From contig JANVFP010000040.1 in the NCBI GenBank assembly GCA_027919835.1, forward strand, positions 310,001 through 374,000: a stretch of DNA of 64,000 bases, read 5' to 3'. Shown one piece after another: positions 33,619-45,610 of this stretch (the first letter of the stretch is position 1; the number at the start of each line of letters is the position of its first letter). Source of the DNA: Lentinula raphanica (taxonomy: Eukaryota > Basidiomycota > Agaricomycetes > Agaricales > Omphalotaceae). Made by a program: the position numbers and the translations under genes. Below the pieces are notes generated by a model. It was not told where the DNA came from, did not search any database, and saw only the letters and a program-made list of their open reading frames with translations.

Positions 33619-34608
33619 CAAGTTGATATCGCATTAACATCTCTTGCGGGATCTCTTATAAGATAAGATCATCTCTCTATGAGTCTGACTTGGGAGAGTT
33701 CTCGCGGGATTCATCATGAACATCGAAAAATCATCCTCAAATCTATACATACCACAATCAATAATTGTCGATGACCAGCAGTGTCCAGCACGTCGTATGA
33801 CGTTCATTTTCAGAATTTAGCGCTCATCATCGGTTGCAGCGGCGTCGGCGCGCCGTGTACTTTCCCCAGAGGATCCTTTAGTAAACTTTTTAGTTCTACA
33901 GCTTTTTCCAACCTCTTCCACAAGATTCGAATACAACAAGCTTAAGAACAATTCGAGACTGGAGAAGTTACAAGGTGGCTGCTTCAACTTGAAAACTGTT
34001 ATCCAGATTCCATGGTACCAGATGGTACCATCTCGGATCAGAATGGGGCTGTTCCCATACTTTGAAACTGATAGCTGAAAAGGCGCATCAAGGACTTTCA
34101 AGGGACATCGGCAAATACTGAACCCATCGAGACACCACCACCTGGCATCTATAGCGCAACTTTCTCCCCAGCTAGATCTGCCCCAACGTCACCTAAGGAA
34201 GAAAAAACAGAAACGCTGGTTCGGTACGTTCCCTATAATATCGATAGATACTGCTGTCTGATTCTCCACGCTCATCGCTATTCAATGACCCATCTGGTGA
34301 AATCACAAAGTTTCTGATCACTTACTCGACTGCTTGCTTCCTTCATTTCAACCCAGTCAAAAATCTCGATTCCGACTTCTGCTGGTCAGGCCCAGGTGTG
34401 TACACTGTTATATTCTGCCCAAAGGTCGATGGCTTATTCACACTCAAATCCTTCTCTTACCTCAAGTCTCTTTCTGTAATCTTATCACCGCAACTCCACT
34501 CAACACAATCCTCAACTTCAAACGCAGGTACGTTTTCTATCATCCGAACAGTCCAGTCAACCCCGCTGAGAATTCATTCTGCTCGTCAGCTCAGTTTCGC
34601 TACGCATC
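33619..34608. other. Upstream region of S2
   Basis: No gene. From about 34070 it is similar to 25450 onward (tandem duplication), including the pyrimidine-rich region before the start codon. Confidence 0.5.
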
Positions 34609-36264
34609 ATGCTCCACTCACTCGTGCCTTGCGGAAACCGTATTCGCTGGCTGTCCATCTTCATCTTGCTATTCTCGACAACATGCAGAGTCATCGCTGC
34701 ACCCATCGATAGCCCGTCGCAACCAGTCGAAAATCCCACACCGCCCCCGATTTGGAATAGTATGTTTTTATTACAATTCTCCTCGAACAAGCTTGGATTC
34801 TGAATGACTTGTAAGACTATTTGTCGAAGGACTATGGTATATGGTTCACTCGAGTACATTATGGCGGGTCCATTGTATCTAAAAAGTCAGAGACCCGTCA
34901 CCCAGATGAGGTTGCTTTGATTGGCATAGGCACCCTGGGGTTCTTGACGCCGGGTTTCGACGAAACCCGCAAGGATTGGTCGGTCGAATGGCTGTCCAGC
35001 CCAGTTCACAAACCGACGGCCTACCAGCTAGGAAATGTCTGGCTCGGAAAAGAAGCGAGTGTTCCTCTGATAAAGAAGGCTATGAGCCTGCATGAGGATG
35101 ATTCATTGAAGCTGATGATCAAAGTGGTATCAATCATCGAAGAGCATGAGGCCCAGGGTTTTCGACGTGATCAGGAAGGATACAAAGCGTGGGAAGACTG
35201 GAAGTCAGATATGTTGAGACTGAAGCAACAAGGTGAACTACCAGGCTCCCAATGGTCAAATAATCACTTACCCTCCAAACTAGAAAGTTCAGGAAAGCAG
35301 CCCGGTTCAGCATCTCCTGTTGGTGGCCCGTCGCAACCAATGGAAGGGAACAAACTGCAAAAGAACAGTATGTTTCTATTCCAGCTATCCTTAAGCAAGC
35401 ACAGGTTCTGAATGTCTTGTAGATCATAAAATATCGCTCAGTGGTCCCATTCGTTTTCAACGAGTACGACATGACGGGGATGATGTGCGGAAAGCAGAGC
35501 AGGCCCACCAAAGAGATGAAGTTGCTCTGATTGGAGTACGTACTGAGGGGTTGTGGGAGCCAGTTTATGACCAAGCTGCCAAGAAGTGGATCGTCAACTG
35601 GCGGTCTGACATGAACATCAGCCCAACAAAATCACACTTGCTCGGAAACGTCAAGTTCCAAAAGGATGTTAGTGAGGTTTCGGTGAGGAAAATCATGGGA
35701 TTGAGTGCGGATGACCCATTGGAGCTGATGTATGAAGTGGTATCAATCGTCGCGAAATCTGGGGGGTTTGAATGCGATCAGGAAGGGTACATGGCTTGGA
35801 TGGTGTGGTACATGCAAATGTCGGATATGAAGCAATTAGGTCAAACTAAATGGATTGGGGTCAAATCATCGAATGGTGAGCTACCAGGCTCCCTATGGCT
35901 GAATGATCACTTACCCTTCAATCTAGAACGTCCAGAAAAGCAGCGCAGCTCGCCCAGTCCAGGACCTTTGCAGGGCTCATCTACTTTGGCATCCACGCAC
36001 GACTCGTCCAGTCCAGGATCCGCGCGTGGGTCTCCCAAACCTGGTTCAACTGGCGAGTTAGCGTCCATGCACGACTCGTCCCATCCAGGAGCCGTGCACT
36101 CATCCGCACAGAGCTCAAAGACCGCGAAGAGCTCGTCTCACTCAAGGCCAAATGTCCCAGACTCTAACGAACCTACCGAACCTACCTACGACTCTTCGTT
36201 CTCCAAGTTAGAGGAATACTACAGCCGATCTGGATACCCCAATGGACTCTACCCGGGTAACTGA
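34609..36264 (+). CDS. Secreted two-domain protein S2 (paralogue of S1)
   Basis: ATG 34609 starts a signal peptide similar to S1 (LLFSTTCRVIAAP). Two copies of the S1 domain follow. Domain 1 has DEVALIGIGTLGFLTPGFD, KDWSVEWL, LGNVWLG and AWEDWKSDMLRLKQQ. Domain 2 has DEVALIGVRTEGLWEPVYD, KKWIVNW, LGNVKF and AWMVWYMQMSDMKQLGQ. Introns interrupt both domain starts at the same phase (about 34759-34813 and 35370-35422). The linker between domains (SPVGGPSQPMEGN) resembles the segment after the signal peptide (VGGSSQPVENP in S1). A Ser/Pro-rich tail ends at TGA 36262-36264. Function unknown. Confidence 0.75.
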
Positions 36265-37134
36265 TGACAATTTGTATGACCAGTTTCTTCATTTCCTCCA
36301 TTTCTCGCTGTCTCGATTAGAGTCTCATAGTACTTATTCGTGCAATATTATGCCTTGGAACGTTTCGCTTTCTTCTTCTCAAACTTTCCTGAGCTACTTC
36401 ACATTCGGTCTTTCCCAGCTACGTTGTGTTCACAACCTCCACTGTTCTTCGTCATGAGCACCGAGATTCGGTCACAGTCGCATCTCAAATCATATACAAA
36501 CCACAGAGTCAAAGCGGAGGAGGTGACTACTGGAGGTGACTAGTGCGTCGTCCGAGATTCGCAAGTATCTTGACATAGTATCTCTCGCATTTGATGAGGA
36601 TCTATATACCGTCCTTGCGTTCTATCATTCGCGAACGAGAATTTCTTCGGATTAGTAGTATGTACGTGAAAGTAAAAGTGGAGTAGCAGTGAGCACGGTG
36701 ATTTTGGTGGCTGAGGTGGCTGTGCTGGACAATCACCCCTCTTCTTTCTACAACCATTATCCAACGGATTTTGCAAGAGTCTTCGCATACCTCGGACAGT
36801 GTAACACGACACGCGTCATGATTACTAGACCCTTGTTACCAAACCCTTTTAAGCCGGTTCCAAAACGGTTCTGACGATTATTTCTGGCTTCGTCTTGCCC
36901 TCGTTGAATGAACAGAAGATACGATTCGCAACTCAATCTTCTCACTCTTACTCTGTCACAACGTGTCATCAGTCCGTTACAAGGCGCAAGAACATTCTCA
37001 AAGACCTTCTGACCTTTTCTCTGACCTCACCCCGAACACAAAATCCCGGTTGACGTGTGTGTCCAATTCTGTTCATTATCTGGCTGGTCACGGTGGATAT
37101 TATGCGAATTTACACGCCCCAAGAAGCCAAGGCG
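36265..37134. other. Intergenic region between S2 and the first P450
   Basis: No supported gene; short open frames only. Its first 60 bp resemble the 3' flank of S1. Confidence 0.45.
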
Positions 37135-37142
37135 TATAAAAG
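37135..37142 (+). promoter_or_regulatory. TATA box of P450-1
   Basis: TATAAAAG, 38 bp from its last base to the ATG at 37181. The same octamer lies before the other two P450 genes. Confidence 0.7.
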
Positions 37143-37180
37143 CATCTCAGTCTCATTCTTTCATTATCGTTGGATTCGAC

Positions 37181-39672
37181 ATGGAACGTTCAACAATCAT
37201 ACTCATCCTCACAGTCTCTGCGATCGTTTACACTTGTTATAAAGCCACAAGGCGCTCTGTTCTTGCCAAAATACCTGGCCCCGCGTCAAAGTCTATTGTC
37301 CTCGGTGTGTCCCTTATTATCATCTCTTCACCTCGTGCTGATGCTCTGATAGGTAATATGGGCGAACTGATGCAGAATCAAGCGGGTTTGGTAGGGACAG
37401 ACTCGATGGTTGTAGGAAGAACATACTAACGATCATACTCAGACCGAGATTTCATGGCAAAAGACTTTTGGAAATGTTGTACGATTCAAGGCTCCCTTTG
37501 GAGTGCGTAGCCAGATTAGTTTCTTTTGGGTTTTCCGTGAACAAAAACGATTTCTTCGATCAGATGGATCGCCTGCTTGTATCCGACCCCAAAGGTAGGC
37601 TCTTTGAAACGCTGGGACTTCGATTTTGATTTTCTTCTAGCCTTACAGCACATTTTGATGACTTCGGGTTATCGCTGGAGGAAGTATGAAGAGCGAAAAG
37701 AGCTAAGCAGGATAACATCTGGGAAGGGGCTCCTGTGGGCAGACGGTGAGCAGGTTCCATGTCCGCGGACCCAACACCATATCTGATTCGCATTTTCAAC
37801 TTCTCGATAGGAAATACACATAAAAGGCAGAGAAAAGTCATGGTCCCGGGTTTTGGAACGCCCGAAGCTAAGAACTTCTTGCCTTTATTTTTCTCATGTG
37901 CAGCTACGGTGCGAACTCCTATCGCTTCAATAACAAGCTTTTGAAGAAACTCAATCCCCCTTAGATCACTAGAAGATGGAGCGATATTTTGCAAACTACT
38001 GAAGACCAATCTTGTGTCTTCAACTTCCCGGAATGGGTCTCTCGTGCAACTTTGGATGCAATAGGTCAAGGTAGGCGTTCAACACCTGACGGGAGATCAT
38101 TCTTCGCTCAGAGAAGCTCTTTCAGCGGCCTTTGATTATAACTTTGGAGCTACAGACGATCACGAGAATGAGCTTGGGAAGGCGTATCAGAATATGCTGT
38201 CTGTCCCGCAATCACCACTCACAAATTTCCAGGATTGATTGATTCATCTAGATTAAACACGTTTGGGTCCCCTTCAGCCGGCGCGTTGATATCACTGGAA
38301 CTCTTTCGATTGCTCCCGATTTCTCTCGTTGAATTCATCAACGACCACAACCCGTCGTCAAGGTTCAAGAGTGTGCATAGAGTCACCAAGGTTGCGAATG
38401 CAGTGGCCAAGGAACTCGTGTCGGCCAAGTACAATGCGCTTTTGGAAGACAAGAGCAAGCATGATATCATGAGTTTGCTAGGTCATTTGACATTTTCTGA
38501 ACCTGGACCTCTCTAATATCTCACTAATAGTGAAAGCGAATGCAGGCGAGAATCCGAAGGCTCGACTCACGGAGGCAGAAATGATTTCGCAGATGCGGTA
38601 TGAGCATTCGCTTCTCTTTCACTGAAGGTGTGAGTTCTAATGAAGTTGATAGTGTGTTATTACTCGCCGGCCACGAAACCACCGTAAGCGTTAGATAGAT
38701 CACTGAAGCATTGCCAGGTTGATTTGATTGTTCATGTCGAAGGCTAACACCCTATCGTGGCTGTTTTACGAACTCGTGCGGGACTTGGACCTACAGAACA
38801 AACTTCGAGAAGAAATCCGCGCAGCGGAAAAGGTAGCCGCTGCTAGAGGAGATTCAGAATTGACTATCGTTGATCTGGAGAAGATGCAACTGTTGGGAGC
38901 CACTGTCAAAGTTCGTTCTTCATATTCGATCTATGTTCGACGCTCGTTTCTGAAATTTTCATAAGGAACTGCTCCGTTACCATCCAGTAGCTATACACAT
39001 GTTCCGAAGAGCCGATGAAGATGATGTGCTTCCACTTTCTACACCCATTACAACCACGACCGGCGAAGTCCTCACAGAATTACCTGTCCCGAAAGGCACT
39101 CGCACAATTATTTCTATAACTGCTTACAACAGGTTTGTCTTGAACATTGGATGCTATCTATCGTGTACTTAGTTTGGTTTAGGAACAAGGAATTATTTGG
39201 AGAAGGTAGATCGCAGACGGTTTTCAAAACTTTGACTTATCACCCATCTAACTAGATGCACACGTTTTCAATCCTTACCGCTGGCTGGAGCCCGACCACG
39301 TAAAGAAAGGAATTTCCCTTGGTCCATTTGCGAATCTGTAGGTCGTGCCTTTAGCTTCAGATTCACACTAATGCGTTCACTAGTGCTACTTTCTCTGGTG
39401 GGATACGATCGTGCATCGGTTGGCGATTCGCGTAAGTAGACTGGTCCGAATGGTCTATATCTTTATGATATGACTCTACCCCATCTAGTGTCATCGAAGT
39501 ACAAGCATTCATCGTGGAACTTTTGAGCAACTTCGAGTTTTCTGCAACCCCGCAAATTGACAAGATTCGTCGTGAAGCGGCACTAGTCATGGTACCCACA
39601 ATTGAGGGCGAGGTTGAGAAGGGGAGTCAGCTCCCTCTGAGAGTGACCTTTGCCCCTAAAGGCGGAGATTGA
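37181..39672 (+). CDS. Cytochrome P450, copy 1 of the tandem cluster
   Basis: A predicted membrane-anchored haem monooxygenase of the endoplasmic reticulum; the substrate cannot be read from sequence. It has an N-terminal anchor (IILILTVSAIVYTCY) and the hinge KIPGPASKS. The C-helix region is YRWRK/HKRQRKVMVPGF. The I-helix has LLLAGHETT, the K-helix ELLRYHP (ExxR), the PERF region FNPYRW, and the haem loop FSGGIRSCIGWRFA with its Cys ligand. More than ten small introns break the frame, including one within the I-helix motif. I read no unavoidable stop codon, but the exon after SCAATV (about 37910-37970) needs a careful model. The stop is at 39670-39672. About 540 residues if all joins hold. 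Confidence 0.85.
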
Positions 39673-39910
39673 GGAAGGGTCATTGTTCATCCGCGTCCAC
39701 TTTGTCATGTATGTATAGTTTTCTCAGTCTCTTGATCATCTCTTGACCTGGGAGATCCAGATTTAGCGAATACTTCTTGTCCATAAGACCATGTCACAAT
39801 ACACTCAGCTTTTCTCTGAACGCTCGTTCGGCTTCGTCAATTTCGTTCACGAAGCTTCTTTTTTAGAGCATGCGAACGTTTTCACGCTACCATCGGATTA
39901 TGGTAACACG

Positions 39911-39918
39911 TATAAAAG
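39911..39918 (+). promoter_or_regulatory. TATA box of P450-2
   Basis: TATAAAAG 37 bp before the ATG at 39956, inside the 283-bp spacer after P450-1. Confidence 0.7.
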
Positions 39919-39955
39919 CAACTCTGGATGTCCAAAACACCTTCAAAGCGCCAGT

Positions 39956-42410
39956 ATGGACTCCACAGTTCTCACAATTATAGCCAGCATCGTCGTAGGT
40001 GCTTGCATTGTTTACAAGCTAACGAAACGTTCGCCCTTTTGGAACATCCCCGGGCCTAAAGCAAATTCTTTTATCTTTGGTGTGTCTCCGTTTCCTGGCT
40101 GAGACAAAACCGGGCTGATCGTTACTCCAATCGAGGCCATATATGTGAACTACTTCAGAATCAAGTCGGACTGGTAAGCCCGTCTCGGTATATGGTACTA
40201 GTAGAACCTCTGCCAACCCACATACAAAATTTCCAGACAGATTTCGAATGGCAACGGACCTACGGAGATATCGTTCGCTTCAAGGGTTCATTTGGTGTAA
40301 GTGACGGCTGTTCAACTCTTTATGGCTCCCTTTTCTCAAGATCTGCTGCTTTTCTTAGAGTGACTATCTCATGATATCCGATCCAAAGGCCTTGCAGCGG
40401 ATTCTTCAAACCTCAGGCTACAAATGGCGAAAAACCCCACAGCGACGAGAGTTTAGCAGGCTGGTAGCTGGCAAAGGACTCGCTTGGGCTGATGGTCGGT
40501 ATTCTTCATCACTTCTCTGTGCTGTCACAATGTTATACCTCTTGCAGGTGATGTGCACAAGAGACAGCGAAAAATCATGCTTCCTGGATTCAGTGCTCCT
40601 GAAGCAAAGAATCTGTTTCCTTTCTTCTCGTCTTGCGCGGCTACTGTTAGTGAGATTCGTTTTGGAGCGTATCTAACTGTCTAAACTACGTTTGGTCGCA
40701 GTTGTGTTCTCGCTGGACGGATGTACTCGCTACTTCTAATGAACAATCTCAAACCCTCGACGTGTCTGACTGGATGTCTAGAGCTACTCTAGACGCAATC
40801 GGTCAAGGTTAGCTCACCATCACGTCGTGCTGACATTTCCAAGTTGTCTGGTTCTAAGTCTTGGTCAATTGCAGCTGCATTTGACTATGATTTCGGAGCT
40901 ATGAGTGACCAAGACACCGAACTTTCGAAACTTTACAGGAGTTTAACGTACGTTCTCTACTACTGCTGCCAATACGTGATACAATCTAACTATTCTTGCA
41001 GGGTCAAGATATTTGGGACACCCTCTAAGACTGCGCTTCTGGTTCTCGACCTTTACCGTTACATTCCCGACTGGGTGATGGAATTCATACACGATCATAA
41101 TCCGCGCATGTCCTTATTGCATCGGGTCAACCATCTTGCAGAGGTTACAGCGAAAAACCTCGTAGAGACGAAATCCGAGTTACTCCTGCAGGGCAAGAAC
41201 AAGAAGGACATCATGAGCTTACTAGGTTCGTGTTTTGTTGTTGTTGTAACCTTTATTTCTGCCAAAGCTGACTGGAATCAATGTCAGTCAAAGCCAATTT
41301 AGAAGCTTCCCAAAACCCCAAACTCAGACTTAGCGAAGCCGAGCTTCTTGCTCAAATGCGGTACGTCGACTGCAGTTGGCCTCGGTATGAGAAACTTGAG
41401 TGGCTCATGAATCTCATCTCAGAGTCTTGTTATTTGCTGGACACGAAACTTCTGGGACATCGCTCACATTCGCGCTTTTCGAGCTAGCACGCCATCCCGA
41501 GTTTCAGGATAGACTGCGGAAAGAAATACGGGACGTCGAAAGAAACATTATGGAGCGCGGGATCACCGAGTTCACTGTACAAGATTTGGACTCAATGCCG
41601 ATACTGAATGCTGTAGTCAAGGTTATATCCTCCTTATCGTCCAGACCACTGCGAACTGATCTTTCTGCTTTTTAGGAGACATTACGATTTCACCCTGTAG
41701 CCGTACATCTCTTCCGCGTTGCAGTTGAAGATGAAGTTCTTCCGCTCTCTAAGCCTATCGTTTCAACAACAGGTGAATCACTTCGGGAATTGGTCGTTCC
41801 GAAAGGGACCAGGATAGTCGGATCGATTCCGGCGTATAATAGGTTAGTCAGAGTATTCTCCATTGAGTACAAACTTGGAGGACGTTTGCTGATATTGCTT
41901 ACTTCCCAGGCATAAAGATGTCTTCGGAATCGGTGCGTAATGATACAAGTAGTCCGGCTCGTCTTCGTTTCATTCCTTTTGTCATAGATGCTTTCGAGTT
42001 CAACATAGACCGTTGGCTCCAACCCGGATATATTAACAACGATGTTTCCGTAGGTGTCTATGCAAATCTGTAAGCAAACCTTCCATGACTCGAGTTGAAT
42101 GAAACTGACCTCTTCGAAGTGCTACTTTCTCTGCTGGTATCCGATCCTGCATCGGCTGGAGGTTTGCGTGAGTCCGATACTCTTTCTGTGATTCGAGGCA
42201 CGAATTGAAAATGTCCATGATGCGGATGGCAGACTTCTTGAACTGCAAGCGTTCCTTGTTGAACTCATACGAAACTTCGAATTCACTACGACACCGGCAC
42301 TGGATGGTATCCGGAGAGAGTCAGCATTCCTAATGGCACCTACACTCGAGGGGGAAGTGGAGAAAGGCTCCCAGATGCCTTTGAAGGTGTCTATCGCGAG
42401 GCGAGATTGA
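39956..42410 (+). CDS. Cytochrome P450, copy 2 of the tandem cluster
   Basis: A close paralogue of the flanking P450s with similar exon layout. The anchor is VLTIIASIVVGACIVYKL and the hinge NIPGPKANS. Conserved parts are DFEWQRTYGDIVRFKGSFG, DPKALQRILQTSGYKWRK, SRATLDAIGQ, AAFDYDFGA, I-helix LLFAGHETSG, K-helix ETLRFHP, FNIDRWLQPG and haem loop FSAGIRSCIGWRFA. It starts at ATG 39956 and the stop TGA is at 42408-42410. The active-site acid and Cys ligand are present, so it is predicted functional. Substrate unknown. Confidence 0.88.
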
Positions 42411-42742
42411 TGAGACTGATATACTGCGGCAGTATACCAAATGTCCTTTCTTGTTCGTCATTCGTCTACAGTATGTCCTCATTGTTGTAACGTTTCCGTC
42501 ACCGCATTCGTCGCTCATGAATGTTCGAACTCCTGTGCTTGCCATCGTCCTGGTTGAATCTGGACCCATGTTCGGCCTTATAAGGTCAAGACCGAATAGA
42601 CGACCTGCAGTGTTTGTCTCCCACGTTGATTTACCCCAGGTTGATCAGGATTGATCCGACCACCATATAGGAAGAATCCTATCCAAAATATCCGTCCAAA
42701 CGCCAATTCTGTTTTTAAAAATTAAGCTCTCTCGTCATTTCA

Positions 42743-42750
42743 TATAAAAG
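42743..42750 (+). promoter_or_regulatory. TATA box of P450-3
   Basis: TATAAAAG 51 bp before the ATG at 42802, in the 391-bp spacer after P450-2. Confidence 0.7.
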
Positions 42751-42801
42751 GCGACTATGTTCGCCTCAACAAAAATCTGATTTCGCTCGTCTACCTACAC
42801 C

Positions 42802-45393
42802 ATGGAGGCTTACACGCTCCTCATTTTGGCATTAGTTGTCTCACTTATCATTGTCTACAAGATATGCAGGCCTTCGCCATTCTCAAATATTCCAGGCCCT
42901 CAGCCAAAAACATTCATGCTGGGTATGTCTGCAACATACTCTTTCGATGCATCGGATACTAACATAATCACTTCGAAGGAAACTTGCGTGAGCTGTTGCA
43001 ACAACCAGCGGGCTTGGTGAGGAGAGAGCAACTTTCTCGATACGCTATCTCATTGAGGGTGTTCTTCAGGCTGAATTTGAGTGGCAAAGAACCTATGGAG
43101 ATGTCGTGCGTTTCAGAGCGTCTTTTGGAGTGAGTTTGATGATACTCTTTTTGTCGATCTGTCAACTGACATGCACTGAACAGACTGATCAACTCATGGT
43201 TGCGGATCCAAAAGCCCTTCAAGTTGGTATCCGAACGTTACGCTGCTGCCGTTCAAATGTGCTCAATCTTGAAAATCACAGCATGTCCTTCAATCGTCTG
43301 GCTACAAATGGCGCAAAAGTCCCGTCCGAAGAGAGATCGCAAGGCTTACTTCTGGAAAAGGCCTGGCCTGGGCAGATGGTGAGCGCATGATGTGTGTCAT
43401 CTCTATCAATAGCCTCTTTGACTCGTCGGCTGTCTAGGTGATGTGCATACCCGTCAGCGAAAGGTCATGCTGCCCGGGTTCCGTGCTCCTGAAACCAAGT
43501 TCTTCGTTCCTTTCTTCATAGGCTGTGCAGAAGCAGTGAGTCGGTTGTTTCGTGTAACCCGAACATGCTCAATACCCGCTTCCAGATGTGTTCCGGCTGG
43601 AAGGGAGCTATTGCGAGGAACAATGGTCAATCTCAGGTCTTCAATTTTCCGGAGTACGTTTCGCGCGCCACGCTCGATGCTATCGGTCAAGGTGTGCATT
43701 CCCGCTTCGTTTAACCACATTGTTCTAACTCTAGGAACAGCGGCGTTTGACTATGATTTTGGATCAACAAATAACCACGAAAACGAGCTGGCGAATTTGT
43801 ATGAGAGTCTAACGTCAGGACCTTCATTATTCCATACATGCATATGTACCTTACTCATCCCACCGTTACTGAACAGGGCTAATGCATTCAGCGCCCCACC
43901 AGATATAGCTGTCTTGATGTTGGATATGTTCCGACATGTCCCTCCAGCTATCATGGAATTCATCAACGACCACAACCCCAAGCTGAAACCCCTCCATCGT
44001 GTGGCGAAGGTCGCCAACAATGTGGCTAGCGGCCTCATTGCGCAAAAGATGGAGGATATCAAAGGTGGAAACCCTAACAATGATATCATGACATTCTTGG
44101 GTGCGTTGACTCCGGATCGATTCATTCGTCAAGTTTCTTGAAAAAACGCAGTGCAATCCAACTTGTCAGAAAATCCAAAATCGCGTCTCACAGAGGAGGA
44201 ACTTTTAGCACAAATGAGGTACCTACGAACTATCTTCTGCTCTTTGTAGTTGTGCTTGACATCGCGAACACTCTCAATTCGATAGAACACTCATCTTTGG
44301 AGGTCATGAAACAATCACAAGTAAGCCTTTTTCGTTGTTTTTGAGGATGAAGATCTGACAATCATTATCATAGACACTATCTGCTGGGCAGCATACGGTA
44401 TGCGTATGCTAAACCTCAACCACTATTCCTGCCGACCTATGTCATAATTAGAAATTGCTCGCAACCCCCAACTTCAATCTAGACTACGTGAAGAGATCCG
44501 CGCCACAGGAGAAACAATAGCGGACCGCGGAGAAACGGAGTTCACGATGCAAGATTTCGAGGATATGCCCCTCCTGAACGCTATGGCCAAGGTAGATGAC
44601 CTCCCTGTTCCCATCCACCGGCCTTTGACTCATCTTGGACCGCTTCTAGGAAACACTTCGCTACCATCCGGTTGCGATACATCTCTACAGAACTGCTTAT
44701 GAGGACGACGTTCTCCCGCTATTGAAGCCTATCGTCGGGAAGGATGGAAAGATCATCAGTGAAATACATGTTCCCAAGGGTTCTCAAGTGATTGGTTCAG
44801 TCTCGGCGTACAATAGGTACGTACCCAGGGTGTATTCCGCATTTCGGTATGTTTTTTTAATACTGCATGTCCATCAGGAACAAGGACGTGTTTGGAGAAG
44901 GCAAGTCTCAGCTCAAGGAACTTTGGGCATGAATCGAAATGAACCTGATTGCATTCCAGACTCCTTTGAATTTAACCCCGACCGTTGGCTCGATGAGCGC
45001 GTCAAAGCCGAGATTCCACTGGGCGTATACGCAAACCTGTATGTTCATAAGTTGTCTGCGAAGATTGAGTCCATCCTGAAAATTCACCAATCACTTTCAG
45101 TGCAACCTTTGCTTCAGGCATTCGTTCATGTATTGGCTGGAGATTTGCGTGAGTTTTTTGTGTCTGATATGATATTCAAGACCAAAATACTTAGAATCTC
45201 TGCGTACAGCGTGACCGAGCTACAAGCATTCATTGTAGTCTTGCTCAGGAACTTCGAACTTGAAACCACACCCAAGCTAGCCAAAATCCGTCGAGAATCT
45301 GCCCTCGCAATGGTGCCCACAATTGAAGGAGAACTCGATAAAGGGTCTCAATTGCCTTTGAAGGTCAGTATCATCTCGAAAGATGAAGCGTAG
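42802..45393 (+). CDS. Cytochrome P450, copy 3 of the tandem cluster
   Basis: It starts MEAYTLLILALVVSLIIVYK with hinge NIPGPQPKT. Conserved parts are FEWQRTYGDVVRFRASFG, VLQSSGYKWRKSPVRREIAR, VHTRQRKVMLPGFRAPE, TAAFDYDFGSTNN, I-helix LIFGGHETIT split by an intron, K-helix ETLRYHP, FNPDRWLDE and the haem loop ASGIRSCIGWRFA. The stop is TAG at 45391-45393. The I-helix has GGHETI where the neighbours have AGHETT/S. One intron (about 43220-43283) is needed between KALQ and HVLQSSGYKW. Substrate unknown; the cluster suggests recent tandem duplication and divergence. Confidence 0.87.
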
Positions 45394-45610
45394 TTGATGC
45401 ACTTTGTCATTTCGATAATGTACAAATGTTTTCCAATGTATGTAACAAAAGGCTCTCGAATCAAAACGATATGTACAAGAATAATAATAGAAAGAGTTCG
45501 GCATTTGTGTTTTCGCCTCCAGAATTCCGCCTGTACAAGTATAGGATGAGTAATGTCCAGTGCTCGAATAGTAGAAGAATCAAATAATGATAGAGCAGAG
45601 GAAAATGTCA

